This document shows, one piece after another, positions 26,435-37,204 of a DNA stretch of 64,000 nt. Every line of letters begins with the position of its first letter. Positions within the stretch are counted from its first letter, which is position 1. Below the pieces are notes generated by a model. The model did no database searches, was not told the origin of the DNA, and worked only from the letters and a program-made list of their open reading frames with translations. Origin of the DNA: Pseudomonas sp. PA27(2017) (GTDB lineage Bacteria > Pseudomonadota > Gammaproteobacteria > Pseudomonadales > Pseudomonadaceae); the NCBI RefSeq assembly GCF_001945445.1, contig NZ_MSXW01000018.1:24894-88893 (forward strand), read 5' to 3'. The position numbers were made by a program, and so were the translations under genes.

Positions 26435-27046
26435 ATGAACGTCGTCATTCTGGGTATCAGCGGCCGTGCCGGTTCGCGTCTGCGTCATGAACTGCTGCAG
26501 CGTGGCCACAAGGTCACCGGGATCGCCCGCGATGTCAGCGCGGTGCCCGCCCAGGATGGCCTGACCCTGGCCAGCGCGGATGTGGCCGATGTCGAGCGTC
26601 TGGTGCCGCTACTCCGGGGCCATGATGCGGTGATCAGCACCACGCGCTTCGTCGGCAGTGATGCGGCCAGCCTGATCGGCGCGGTGAAAGCGGCGGGTGT
26701 GCCGCGTCTGCTGGTGGTCGGTGGTGCCGGTAGCCTGGAGGTGGCACCAGGTATCCAGCTTATCGATACGCCGGAGTTTCCTGCTGCCTATAAGGGCGAG
26801 GCGGGTGGTGGGCGTGATTTCCTCAACGTGCTGCGTGGCGAGAAAGAGCTGGACTGGACCTTCCTGTCGCCCTCGGCGCTGTTCGAGCCGGGCCCGCGCA
26901 CCGGGCGTTTCCGCATCGGTAAGGACAGCCTACTGGTCGATGCCAACGGCAGCAGCGCTATCTCGATGGAGGATTACGCCATCGCCCTGGTCGACGAGCT
27001 GGAAGAACCCCAGCACTCGCGCCAGCGCTTTACCGTGGGTTACTGA
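26435..27046 (+). CDS. NAD(P)-binding SDR-like protein (YwnB/HSCARG-type)
   Basis: The product is 203 residues from ATG 26435, preceded by GTGGAG. It starts MNVVILGISGRAGSRLRHEL, where the Rossmann dinucleotide motif GxSGxxG is visible, followed by GIARDVSAV and a DVADVERLVPLLRGHDAVIST segment. It lacks the YxxxK catalytic pair of classical SDRs, so it belongs to the atypical group of NAD(P)H-binding proteins used as redox sensors or flavin/quinone reductases. The likely regulator is the divergent LysR gene. Confidence 0.85.
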   Translation: MNVVILGISGRAGSRLRHELLQRGHKVTGIARDVSAVPAQDGLTLASADVADVERLVPLLRGHDAVISTTRFVGSDAASLIGAVKAAGVPRLLVVGGAGSLEVAPGIQLIDTPEFPAAYKGEAGGGRDFLNVLRGEKELDWTFLSPSALFEPGPRTGRFRIGKDSLLVDANGSSAISMEDYAIALVDELEEPQHSRQRFTVGY

Positions 27047-27060
27047 CCACTTCGCCAGCG

Positions 27061-27122
27061 CAAAAAAACGCGGCTCAAGCGCTACCCCCACTCGGCAATG
27101 CGGGGGAGCGGCTTGGCCGCGT
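27061..27122 (-). terminator. Rho-independent terminator of the Nramp gene
   Basis: A long imperfect stem runs from ACGCGGCTCAAGCGCT (27068) to AGCGGCTTGGCCGCGT (to 27122), with CCCCC/GGGGG near the loop. It is followed on the minus strand by seven T (A-run at 27062-27068). It may also stop the converging oxidoreductase transcript. Confidence 0.75.
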
Positions 27123-27168
27123 GCAGGGCCTCGAGTCACTCAAGGCAAGTTGCTAGGGGCTGTTGACG

Positions 27169-28470
27169 TCAGGCCAGCATCTGCATGCCGAGTTGGATGG
27201 CAACCCACACCGCCAGGACAGTCGCGGCACCGAGGGCCAGGTTTTCGAACCAGTTGTTGCAGTACTGGCCGAGCAGTTTCTTCTGGTTGGACATGATCAG
27301 CAGGCCGAGGGAAATGATCGGCAGGCCGACGATGTTCAGTGCGTTGACCGCAATGGTCAGGGTCACGAAGTCCGGCATGCCCGGCAGCGACCAGATCAGC
27401 GGGGTGACCAGAATGAACAGCAGGAACCACTTGTGCAGCGGGTCTTGCTGCGGAGTCTCGCCATACTGCTGGCGGCGCTTGGGCTGGATGTGGTGCAAGG
27501 CATCGGTGATCAGCATCGGGAACGCGGTGGTCTTGCCCACGACGCTGGCGAACAGCGTGGCGAACACGCCGATGAAGAAGATGTACCAGCCGCCTGGGCC
27601 AAAGAACATCTGCAGGGCGGCGCCCAGGTCATCGAGGGTTTCCACCTTCAGGCCATTGGGGCGCAGGATTTCCGCACCTACTACCCAGATCGCCAGGTTG
27701 ATGACGATACCGACGAACACCGCGAACAGCAGGTCGTTGCGCTGGATGCGCTTGTGCTCTGGGCCGGTCCAGCCTTTCTGCTTCATCACGTAGGGATGCA
27801 CGAAGTTGGCGATCGAGCCGGCGACGGCGCCAATGACCGACACGGCGACCAACAGCGCGCCATGCACGCCTTCGTCCTTCGGAATGCTGAAACCGAAGGT
27901 GCCGGAAACGATGCCGCCCAGGTCCGGGCCGGACATCACCGCCAGGGACAGGAACGCCAGGGTCATGATCGCCAGCAGCACCTTCATCACGCCCTCGATG
28001 AGGCTGTAGATGCTGCGGCCGACCAGCAGCCAGACACCGAGCACCACGGCGAAGGAGCACAGCAGCGGCTGGTTGAGGTGCAGCAGCGTGGACAGCGCCT
28101 CGCCAGCGCCCTTGATCATGTAGGCGTTCATCAGGTGGCCCATGAACAGCGCGTAGCCGAACAGGAACCAGGCGAAACTCGGGTGCAGTTGCGCGTAGCC
28201 ACCGAGGATGGACATGCCCTGGTTATTGCACAACTGGAAGCGGGCGATGATGTTGACGATCAGAAAGCGCAGCAGCAGCGAAACCGCCAATACCCACATC
28301 ATCGCGTAGCCATAGTTGGCGCCGGCGACGGACGAAGTGATCAGGTCGCCAGCGCCCAGCCAGGAAAGCACCGCGATGATGCCGGGGCCGAGCAGTTTGG
28401 CCATTCTGCTGAGGGGATTGCTTGAGGAGCTTGCGGACACGCCTTTGTCGGCAACGTCGGTACGAGCCAT
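27169..28470 (-). CDS. Nramp-family transporter with non-canonical metal-site motifs
   Basis: This 433-residue membrane protein has about eleven helices and starts at ATG 28470 (AGAGG upstream on its strand). The fold is recognisable: GPGIIAVLSWLGAGDLIT in TM1, LCNNQGMSILGG, and GAVAGSIANFVHPYVMKQ in TM6. In MntH/DMT1 the metal sits between DPGN of TM1 and M-P-H of TM6. Here those positions read GAGD and GSI, so the usual Asp, Asn, Met and His ligands are missing. It is probably a divergent clade with another substrate. It is divergent from a 2-hydroxyacid dehydrogenase, with shared repeat sites between them, which hints at co-regulation. Confidence 0.85.
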   Translation of the reverse strand: MARTDVADKGVSASSSSNPLSRMAKLLGPGIIAVLSWLGAGDLITSSVAGANYGYAMMWVLAVSLLLRFLIVNIIARFQLCNNQGMSILGGYAQLHPSFAWFLFGYALFMGHLMNAYMIKGAGEALSTLLHLNQPLLCSFAVVLGVWLLVGRSIYSLIEGVMKVLLAIMTLAFLSLAVMSGPDLGGIVSGTFGFSIPKDEGVHGALLVAVSVIGAVAGSIANFVHPYVMKQKGWTGPEHKRIQRNDLLFAVFVGIVINLAIWVVGAEILRPNGLKVETLDDLGAALQMFFGPGGWYIFFIGVFATLFASVVGKTTAFPMLITDALHHIQPKRRQQYGETPQQDPLHKWFLLFILVTPLIWSLPGMPDFVTLTIAVNALNIVGLPIISLGLLIMSNQKKLLGQYCNNWFENLALGAATVLAVWVAIQLGMQMLA

Positions 28471-28521
28471 GGGAGGAGCCTCTATCGTTGTTTTTGTTGG
28501 GAGTAGCACGCTGTGAGATAC

Positions 28522-28532
28522 GACATCATACA
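28522..28532 (-). promoter_or_regulatory. TGTATGATGTC site upstream of the Nramp gene
   Basis: The minus strand reads TGTATGATGTC. The same 11 bases occur on the plus strand at 28669-28679, in front of the divergent gene. A shared operator of GntR type is plausible. Confidence 0.5.
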
Positions 28533-28535
28533 AAT

Positions 28536-28552
28536 TACTTTGTTGCAAAGTA
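28536..28552. promoter_or_regulatory. 17-base palindrome in the Nramp promoter region
   Basis: TACTTTG and CAAAGTA pair around TTG. It lies beside the TGTATGATGTC site, 66 bases before the Nramp start, and may be a second operator. Confidence 0.45.
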
Positions 28553-28668
28553 GCAATGAGAATCACCGCCGGTTAGCCGATAAGCGGCATGAAGGCTTGT
28601 AATCACTGAGCTTCAGCGGTTTCTGCGGGTTCAGGGGTGATTATCTAGCTGTTTCCAGATGTTGCGGA

Positions 28669-28679
28669 TGTATGATGTC
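28669..28679 (+). promoter_or_regulatory. TGTATGATGTC site upstream of the 2-hydroxyacid dehydrogenase
   Basis: This is an exact copy, in opposite orientation, of 28522-28532. It lies 74 bases before the start at 28753. Confidence 0.5.
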
Positions 28680-28752
28680 TTTGTGTTAGTTTCCTGGAGA
28701 CCTTGCTGCCCCCATGCAGCGTGCCCGCTCCGTATCGCCTTCAGGAGAGCCC

Positions 28753-29703
28753 ATGACGTCACCCGCCCCCGCTGCGCAATTGCTGATGATCGGCCCTTTG
28801 CTGCCAGCGCTTGTCGCCCGTATCGAACAGTCGTATCGCGTCCATCGTTTCTGGGAAGTCGATGACCCGTCCGCCTGGTTGCAAGCCAACGCCGGCAGCA
28901 TCGATGCCATCGCCACCAGCGGCGTGTTCGGCGCCAAGGCCGAACTCATCGAGGCCCTGCCGAACCTCAAGGCGATCATCAGCTTCGGCGTGGGGTATGA
29001 CGCTATTGCCGTCGATACGGCAAAGAAACGTGGCGTTACCGTGACCAATACGCCGGGCGTGCTGGACAACTGCGTCGCCGATACGGCGGTGGCGATTCTG
29101 CTCGATGTAGGGCGTCGGATCAGCGAGGCTGATCGCTTCGTACGGGCGGGTGAGTGGCAGAGCGGCCGCTTTCCGCTGGCCGGCAGCATCGGCGGCAAGG
29201 TGTGCGGCATCGTTGGCATGGGCAATATCGGCCGGGCGATCGCCAAGCGAGTTGAAGCGTTCGGCATGACCGTCGCCTATCACAATCGCCGGCGCCGCGA
29301 TGACGTCGACTATGCTTATCACGAAACCCTGGAGGGGCTGCTGGAAGCCGCCGACTACGCGGTGCTGGTGGTGCCCGGTGGCAGCTCGACAGACAAACTG
29401 ATCGGCGCCGAGCAACTGCGTGCCCTCGGCCCAGAGGGCTATCTGGTGAACATCGCCCGCGGCTCGGTGGTGGACGAGCAGGCTCTGGTCGAGGCGCTGC
29501 AGAACGGCACCATCGCCGGCGCGGCGCTCGACGTGTTCGCCGACGAGCCCCAGGTGCCGGCCGAGCTGCTTGCGCTGGACAACGTGGTGCTCACCCCGCA
29601 CATCGGCAGCGGCACCCATGAAACCCGCCAGGCCATGGCCGACCTGTTCTTCGCCAACCTCGACGGCTTCTTCAAGCACGGCAAGGCAGTGACGCCGGTA
29701 TAA
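28753..29703 (+). CDS. D-2-hydroxyacid dehydrogenase (glyoxylate/hydroxypyruvate or 2-ketogluconate reductase type)
   Basis: The product is 316 residues from ATG 28753, which has AGGAGA six bases upstream; an upstream in-frame start at 28714 lacks this. The substrate domain carries ISFGVGYDAI and VTNTPGVLDNCVADTAVAILL. The NAD(P) fold shows GIVGMGNIGRAIAKR with HNRRRRDD after the second strand; the Arg residues there favour NADPH. Catalytic Arg, Glu and His occur in NIARGSVVDE, DVFADEPQVP and LTPHIGSGT. A strong terminator follows. The substrate is not fixed by sequence. Confidence 0.9.
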   Translation: MTSPAPAAQLLMIGPLLPALVARIEQSYRVHRFWEVDDPSAWLQANAGSIDAIATSGVFGAKAELIEALPNLKAIISFGVGYDAIAVDTAKKRGVTVTNTPGVLDNCVADTAVAILLDVGRRISEADRFVRAGEWQSGRFPLAGSIGGKVCGIVGMGNIGRAIAKRVEAFGMTVAYHNRRRRDDVDYAYHETLEGLLEAADYAVLVVPGGSSTDKLIGAEQLRALGPEGYLVNIARGSVVDEQALVEALQNGTIAGAALDVFADEPQVPAELLALDNVVLTPHIGSGTHETRQAMADLFFANLDGFFKHGKAVTPV

Positions 29704-29712
29704 CGCCCGGCA

Positions 29713-29752
29713 ATAAAAAACCGCTGCCCGTAACCGGAGCAGCGGTTTTTTT
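29713..29752. terminator. Bidirectional Rho-independent terminator
   Basis: AAAAAACCGCTGC (29715-29727) pairs perfectly with GCAGCGGTTTTTT (29739-29751). It serves both the dehydrogenase gene and the converging trpBA operon. Confidence 0.92.
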
Positions 29753-29765
29753 ATGCGCGAGTTGC

Positions 29766-31936
<2,171 letters not shown>

Positions 31937-32089
31937 TCAGCTCGCGCTTTTCTGCTGGCTCGCTGGCGCACCGGGGCGGAACATGTTTTCTGTCGGTGCC
32001 CATAAAGGGTGCGGAATATTTTATCCACAGGCCTTTATCCGCAGGATTTACCGGTCGAGTTGGCTGGCACGCTTCATGCTTTTGTACTT

Positions 32090-32110
32090 TTATTCAAGTT
32101 ACTTGAATAA
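32090..32110. promoter_or_regulatory. Perfect palindrome before the ABC-amidohydrolase operon
   Basis: Arms TTATTCAAG (32090-32098) and CTTGAATAA (32102-32110) flank TTA. A further half-site, ATTCAAG, follows at 32121-32127. The palindrome ends 27 bases before the first ATG and is a good candidate operator for the XRE-cupin regulator encoded at the operon's far end. Confidence 0.6.
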
Positions 32111-32137
32111 ATATCCAAGCATTCAAGAGGCCTCGCC

Positions 32138-32983
32138 ATGAACCGTCGTGCCGTGAAAAATCTGTCACTTGCGCTCGCCACCGTGTTTGTCAGTTCCCTG
32201 GCCCAGGCCGGCGATCTGCTGCAGCGCATCACCCAGGAAAAACAGATCACCGTCGCCACCGAGGCGCGCTTCGCGCCGTTCGAATCCGTGGAGAACGGCA
32301 AGATCGTCGGTTACGGTGCGGACCTGATGAGTTACGTGCTGGCCGACCTGCCTGGTGTCAAGGTCAAGCAGCTGGACCTGCCCTTCCAGGGCATTCTCCC
32401 GGGCCTGGACACCGGCAAGTTCGACTTCGTGGTGACTTCGGTGACGGTCAACAAGGCGCGCTTCGAGCAGTTTGCCTTTACCGTGCCGATTGCCGAATCC
32501 ACCGTGGCGCTGCTCAAGCGCGGCAACGACGATTCCATCAACAGCCTGAGCGACCTCAACGGCAAGGTCGTCGGCTCGCAAAGCGGCTCGGGCCAGCTGC
32601 AGATCCTGCAGGCTTATGACCAGAAGCTCAAGGATGCAGGCCAGTCGGGGCTCAAGGCCATTCGTCAGTACGTCAGCTTCGACGAAGCCTATGCCGACCT
32701 TGCGTTGGGGCGCCTGGATGGCGTGGCGCAATCGCTGTCCAACCTTGGCCCGCTGATCAAGTCGCGCCCTGGCATGTTCACCACCCTCGACGAAATGCTG
32801 GGCCCGAAAACCTACTACGGCTGGGTCGGCCGCAAGGATGCCGACAGTGCCAGCCTGGTTAAGCTGTTCAGCGACGGCATCGCCCGCGCCAACCGCGACG
32901 GCACCATGAAGAGCCTGCAGGAAAAATGGTTCGGCTTCACCATGGACGTGCCGGCAGACACCATGCCCACGCCGAGCATCTGA
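32138..32983 (+). CDS. Polar-substrate ABC transporter, periplasmic binding protein
   Basis: This 281-residue family 3 solute-binding protein starts MNRRAVKNLSLALATVFVSS with a cleavage site near AQA. The mature part opens ITVATEARFAPFESVENGKI, the usual beta strand with the ligand-contact loop, and continues with DFVVTSVTVNKARFEQFAFT and VGSQSGSGQ. The ligand is a small polar molecule. The enzymes encoded downstream suggest a ureido or guanidino acid (inference). It is the first gene of a seven-gene unit and has AGAGG before its ATG. Confidence 0.9.
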   Translation: MNRRAVKNLSLALATVFVSSLAQAGDLLQRITQEKQITVATEARFAPFESVENGKIVGYGADLMSYVLADLPGVKVKQLDLPFQGILPGLDTGKFDFVVTSVTVNKARFEQFAFTVPIAESTVALLKRGNDDSINSLSDLNGKVVGSQSGSGQLQILQAYDQKLKDAGQSGLKAIRQYVSFDEAYADLALGRLDGVAQSLSNLGPLIKSRPGMFTTLDEMLGPKTYYGWVGRKDADSASLVKLFSDGIARANRDGTMKSLQEKWFGFTMDVPADTMPTPSI

Positions 32984-32993
32984 GCGGCCGACC

Positions 32994-33650
32994 ATGACTG
33001 ATTTCGGCGACCGCCTGGCGCTCTACTGGCCAGCCCTGCTCGACGGTGCGCTCACCACCTTGTGGCTGTGCCTGGCCGGCATGCTGCTGGGCTTCGCCCT
33101 CGGCGTGCTGATCTACCTGCTGGGCAGCAGCCGCAGCCGGGGCTGCGTGGCGTTCGCCAGGGTCTACGTGAGCTTCTTCCGCGGCACCCCGATGCTGGCG
33201 CAACTGCTGCTGCTCTTCTACCTGCCGGCCGGGCTGGGCATGGACGTGCCGGCGCTGGTGGCGGCAGCCCTGGCATTGGCCCTGAATACCGCGGCCTATC
33301 AATCGCAGATCCTGCGCAGCGGTTTCGCCGCCATTGCCGCCGGGCAACTGGAGGCTGCGGCGGTGTTCAGCATCGGCCGCTGGCAGACGCTGCTGCATAT
33401 CCAGTTGCCGCAGGTGGTGCGCCTGACTCTGCCGGCGCTGATTTCCGAGCTTATCGATGTGATCAAGGTGTCGGCCGTGGTCTCGGTGATTTCCATCACC
33501 GACCTGATGCGGGTCAGCCAGCAACTGGTCTCGCAGACCTACCGGCCGCTGGAGGTTTACCTGGTCGCGGCGCTGTTCTACCTGGCGCTGACCAGCCTGC
33601 TGGCTCTGCTCGGGCGGCAGCTGGAGCGTCGCTGGCAGGCCCGCAGCTGA
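32994..33650 (+). CDS. Polar-substrate ABC transporter permease 1
   Basis: This 218-residue HisM/HisQ-type permease has about five helices. The family loop FFRGTPMLAQLLLLFYLP and the EAA motif region (AGQLEAAAVFSIGRWQTL, then LPQVVRLTLPAL) are clear. It starts 10 bases after the binding-protein stop. Its TGA overlaps the next in-frame ATG region, showing tight coupling. It pairs with the second permease to form the channel. Confidence 0.92.
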   Translation: MTDFGDRLALYWPALLDGALTTLWLCLAGMLLGFALGVLIYLLGSSRSRGCVAFARVYVSFFRGTPMLAQLLLLFYLPAGLGMDVPALVAAALALALNTAAYQSQILRSGFAAIAAGQLEAAAVFSIGRWQTLLHIQLPQVVRLTLPALISELIDVIKVSAVVSVISITDLMRVSQQLVSQTYRPLEVYLVAALFYLALTSLLALLGRQLERRWQARS

Positions 33651-33661
33651 TGGAGAACTGG

Positions 33662-34297
33662 ATGAACTACCTTCCCGATTTCGGCCAGGCGCTGCTCGTC
33701 ACCCTGGGCATCAGCTTTGCCGGCGCAGCCCTGGGCCTGCTGCTGGGCTTCGCCCTCAATGCGCTGCGTCTGGCAGTGCCCGGTTGCATCGGCCTCTACC
33801 GGCTGTACGTCTGGCTGATACGTGGCACGCCGTTCCTGGCGCAGCTGCTGCTGATCTACTTCGGCCTGCCGGTGTTGGGGCTGACCCTGGACGCCATCGA
33901 GGCGAGCATTCTCGCCCTGTGTCTGTACAGCGCTGCGTATTTCGCCGAGCTGCTGCGCTCGGCCTGGGCCAGCGTGCCTGCGGGGCAGCTGGAGGCGGCG
34001 CGGGTACACGGCCTCAGCGGCCTGCAGACGTTCTGGCACATCCAGGCGCCCCAGGCCCTGGCGTTCGCCCTGCCGCTTCTGGGCAACCAGGTGATTCTGA
34101 CCATCAAGGAGAGCGCGGTGGCCTCGATCATCACCGTGCCGGAACTGACCATGACCGCCGGGCAGATCGTGTCCAGCACCTTTTCCTACGTCGCGCCCTA
34201 TGTGCTGCTGGTGCTTTCGTACTGGCTGCTGACGCTGCTGATCGGCTTCGCCGCCGCCGCGCTTGGCCGTCGCGCAACCCGCTACCAGCGAGGATGA
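33662..34297 (+). CDS. Polar-substrate ABC transporter permease 2
   Basis: The product is 211 residues from ATG 33662, which has GGAG six bases upstream; an ATG at 33650 overlapping the previous stop would add MENW. It shows the same family features as permease 1: WLIRGTPFLAQLLLIYFGLP and AGQLEAARVHGLSGLQTF, then a membrane segment with ESAVASIITVPELT. It forms the heterodimeric channel with permease 1. Confidence 0.92.
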   Translation: MNYLPDFGQALLVTLGISFAGAALGLLLGFALNALRLAVPGCIGLYRLYVWLIRGTPFLAQLLLIYFGLPVLGLTLDAIEASILALCLYSAAYFAELLRSAWASVPAGQLEAARVHGLSGLQTFWHIQAPQALAFALPLLGNQVILTIKESAVASIITVPELTMTAGQIVSSTFSYVAPYVLLVLSYWLLTLLIGFAAAALGRRATRYQRG

Positions 34298-34301
34298 CCT
34301 G

Positions 34302-35108
34302 ATGAGCAATCGTCCCCTTCTTGAAATGCGCGGCGTGGGCAAGTCCTACGGCGCCAACACCGTGCTGCGCGGCTTCGACCTGCGTGTGCACGCCGGCGAG
34401 ATCGTCTCGCTCATCGGCCCTTCCGGCTCCGGCAAGACCACCGCCCTGCGCTGCATGAACTTCCTCGAAGCCTACGACCAGGGCGAGGTGTGGATCGACG
34501 GTCAACTGCTCGGCTACAGCGGCAGTGGCCGGCGCCCAACCGACCAGGACAGTGCGGCCAGCATCGCCGAGGTGCGTCGACCACTGTCCATGGTATTCCA
34601 GCAATTCAACCTGTGGCCGCACATGACCGTGCTGGAGAACGTCATGGCACCGCTGCTGCTGGGCAAACACCTGAATCGCAGCGAGGCACGTAGCCTGGCC
34701 GAATCGGCGCTGCAGCGGGTCGGCCTGGCTGCCAAGCTGGGCGCCTATCCGGCACGTCTGTCCGGCGGCCAGCAGCAGCGCGTCGGCATTGCCCGGGCGC
34801 TGGCGGTCAAGCCGCGGTTGATGCTGCTCGATGAGCCGACCTCGGCACTCGACCCGGAACTGGTCGAAGAGGTGCTGCAGGTGATTCGCGGCCTGGCCAA
34901 CGATGGCATGACCATGGTGATGGTGACCCACGAAATGAGTTTCGCGGCGCAGATATCCAGCCAGGTGGTGTTCATGGAGGCCGGCCAGGTGGTCGAGACC
35001 GGCGAGCCGGCGACGCTGTTCCAGGCGCCCGCCACCGACCGCCTCAAGCAATTTCTCAAACCCTGGTTCAATCGCAGCCTCACGCCGCGTCAGGAGGTCA
35101 GCCCATGA
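34302..35108 (+). CDS. Polar-substrate ABC transporter ATPase
   Basis: The product is 268 residues from ATG 34302 (MSNRPLLEMRGVGKSYG). Walker A is GPSGSGKTT, the Q-loop is MVFQQFNLWPHM, the signature is LSGGQQQR, Walker B is LMLLDEPTSALDPE and the switch His lies in MVTHEMSFA. It starts four bases after the permease stop and overlaps the next gene by four bases, so the importer and the amidohydrolase are one transcriptional and translational unit. Confidence 0.93.
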   Translation: MSNRPLLEMRGVGKSYGANTVLRGFDLRVHAGEIVSLIGPSGSGKTTALRCMNFLEAYDQGEVWIDGQLLGYSGSGRRPTDQDSAASIAEVRRPLSMVFQQFNLWPHMTVLENVMAPLLLGKHLNRSEARSLAESALQRVGLAAKLGAYPARLSGGQQQRVGIARALAVKPRLMLLDEPTSALDPELVEEVLQVIRGLANDGMTMVMVTHEMSFAAQISSQVVFMEAGQVVETGEPATLFQAPATDRLKQFLKPWFNRSLTPRQEVSP

Positions 35109-36337
35109 AGGCCGAGAACGTGATGGCGGCGGTGCGTGGCGAGCGACTGCACGGCCTGCTCGATACCCTGGCCGGTTTCGGTGCGCTGCCGACTGGTGGA
35201 ATGAACCGCCAGGCGCTTTCCGACGAGGATTTCGCGGCGCGTGCCTGGCTGATCGGTGAGGCGCAGCGCATCGGCTGTCGTGTGTGGACCGATGTCTGCG
35301 CCAACCTGTTCATCCGCCGCGATGGCCTGGAAGACCTGCCACCGGTAATGACCGGCAGCCATATGGACACCCAGCCCAGCGGCGGGCATCTGGATGGCTG
35401 CTACGGGGTGATGGCGGGGCTGGAGTGCCTGCTGGCGCTGCATGAGCTGGACCTGAGCACCCGTCGGCCGATCGAACTGGTGGTCTGGACCAACGAGGAG
35501 GGCAGTCGCTTCAGCCCCGGCGCCATGGGTTCCAGCGCGTTCGTCGAGCCGCAGCGCATGAGCGCTTATCGCGACAGCCGTGATGCCGCCGGCGTCAGCG
35601 TCGCCGAGGCGCTGGACGAGCATGGCCGCCGTTTCTCCGGGCTACCGCTGCGCGAACGGATCGCGGCGCATGCCTTCGTCGAGCTGCATATCGAGCAGGG
35701 GCCGGTACTGGAGCGCGCCGGCGTACCGCTGGGCGTGGTGTCCGGGATTCAGGGCGTGCGCTGGTATCAGGTGCGCTGCCGCGGTGCGTCGGCCCATGCC
35801 GGCACCACACCGATGGACATGCGCCAGGATGCGTTGCTGCTGGCCACCGCTTGCCTGCCGGCCATCGACGCCCTGGCCGAACGCCTGGCCGGCGCCGACA
35901 AGCGCCTGACCTTCGGGCGCTGGCAGGTGTTGCCCAACTCGATCAACACCGTCGCCGGTGAGGCGACCTTCACCATCGACTTCCGTCACGCCGACCCCGA
36001 AGTGCTGGCGGCCTTCGACGCCGAACTGCCCGCTTGCCTTCCTGATGCCGCCGACCTGCAGCCGCTGTTCAGTCACCCGCCCGTGGCCTTCGATGCGGCC
36101 GTCGTCGACATGCTGCAGCGCGCCGTCGAGGCCACCGGCGAAGCGTCCCTGAGCCTGCGCTCGGGAGCCTTTCACGATGCCATGTACCTGGCCACGCATT
36201 GCCCCACCGGCATGCTGTTCGTGCCGAGCCGCGATGGCATCAGCCACAACCCCAGGGAATACACCGAACCCTCCCAGCTCGAAGCCGGCGCCCGCGCGCT
36301 GGCCTGGAGCCTCGTCCAACTGGCCGATCAGGCCTGA
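35105..36337 (+). CDS. M20-family N-carbamoyl amino acid / ureido-acid amidohydrolase (HyuC/AllC-like)
   Basis: This 410-residue binuclear metallohydrolase resembles N-carbamoyl-L-amino acid hydrolase, beta-ureidopropionase and allantoate amidohydrolase. Metal ligands are visible in MTGSHMDTQ, GGHLDGCYGVMAGLE, TNEEGSRF, ELHIEQGP and SHNPREYTEP. The dimerisation lid carries RGASAHAGTTPMDMRQDALL. These enzymes release carbamate or ammonia from ureido acids. Its ATG overlaps the ATPase stop (ATGA), so the imported ligand is likely its substrate or a precursor. The exact substrate cannot be read from sequence. Confidence 0.87.
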   Translation: MKAENVMAAVRGERLHGLLDTLAGFGALPTGGMNRQALSDEDFAARAWLIGEAQRIGCRVWTDVCANLFIRRDGLEDLPPVMTGSHMDTQPSGGHLDGCYGVMAGLECLLALHELDLSTRRPIELVVWTNEEGSRFSPGAMGSSAFVEPQRMSAYRDSRDAAGVSVAEALDEHGRRFSGLPLRERIAAHAFVELHIEQGPVLERAGVPLGVVSGIQGVRWYQVRCRGASAHAGTTPMDMRQDALLLATACLPAIDALAERLAGADKRLTFGRWQVLPNSINTVAGEATFTIDFRHADPEVLAAFDAELPACLPDAADLQPLFSHPPVAFDAAVVDMLQRAVEATGEASLSLRSGAFHDAMYLATHCPTGMLFVPSRDGISHNPREYTEPSQLEAGARALAWSLVQLADQA

Positions 36338-36364
36338 CCCGTACTCGCCCAACCAGGAGCTACC

Positions 36365-37075
36365 ATGAGCCATTCCAACCACGCCCACGATTACCCCGCC
36401 TGCTGCCAGCCCGACAACGGCGCCTCGCTGGGCACCAACGCCACCCTCGCCGAGCCGCTGTCGGCTGACGGTACGCCGGAGCTCGGCAAGACCTATACCG
36501 TGCCGGCCCGCTGCGGCCGCGCCGTGCGCCTGAAAGCGGGCGAGGTGATCCGCATCGTCAACACCCACGGCACCCAGGTGTGCGACACCTGGCTGTTCAA
36601 TGCCGAAGACCTGAGCGAATTCCTGTCCATGGAGCACGCCCGCGCCCATATCGACCGGGTCATCCCCAAGCCGGGCGACGAGCTGTTCAGCAACCGCCGG
36701 CGCGCCATCGGCAAACTGCTCACCGATACCTCGCCCGGCGTGCACGACACCCTGATCGCCGCCTGCGACCTGCATCGCTACACCAACCTCGGTGTCGAGG
36801 GTTACCACGACAGCTGCGCCGACAACATGCGCCTGGCCCTGCAGGCCATCGGCCTGCGCGCCCGCGAAGTGCCGCAGCCGTTCAACCTGTGGATGAACAT
36901 CCCGGTGAAGGCGGACTACAGCATCGAGTGGCTGCCGCCAGTGTCCAAGGCCGGCGACTACGTGGAGATCGAAGCCGTGATGGATTGCGTGGTGGTCATG
37001 TCGGCCTGCCCGCAGGACATCGTGCCGATCAATGACCTGAACCCGGTGGAAGTGCATTTTTCGGTCATGCGCTGA
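36365..37075 (+). CDS. DUF1989 (urea carboxylase-associated / carboxyguanidine deiminase-like) protein
   Basis: This 236-residue protein belongs to the family found in pairs beside urea/guanidine carboxylases, where two members form carboxyguanidine deiminase (CgdAB). Typical segments are VIRIVNTHGTQVCDTWLFN, SNRRRAIGKLLTDTSPGVHD, then a Cys/His set (AACDLHRYTNLG, EGYHDSCADNM) and EVPQPFNLWMNIPV. Here a single copy follows an amidohydrolase. A deimination of a guanidino compound to a ureido compound, then hydrolysis by the neighbour, would form a logical two-step route (hypothesis). It starts 27 bases after the amidohydrolase. Confidence 0.85.
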   Translation: MSHSNHAHDYPACCQPDNGASLGTNATLAEPLSADGTPELGKTYTVPARCGRAVRLKAGEVIRIVNTHGTQVCDTWLFNAEDLSEFLSMEHARAHIDRVIPKPGDELFSNRRRAIGKLLTDTSPGVHDTLIAACDLHRYTNLGVEGYHDSCADNMRLALQAIGLRAREVPQPFNLWMNIPVKADYSIEWLPPVSKAGDYVEIEAVMDCVVVMSACPQDIVPINDLNPVEVHFSVMR

Positions 37076-37204
37076 GCCGCATCGGCAACCCTGCTGGCAG
37101 GGGGATTAATTCCCGCGCGCTTGGGCGATACTGTGCGGCAGACGGGTGAAACCCTGCTGCCGCACCTTTGCCGCCAGGGTCGGTATCCATTGATCGAGAC
37201 GTGC

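Noticed and set aside
33062..34297. Longer start for permease 2 giving a 411-residue protein
   Set aside because: The first half reads through permease 1 in the wrong frame. ATG 33662 has a good ribosome-binding site and gives a normal-length permease.
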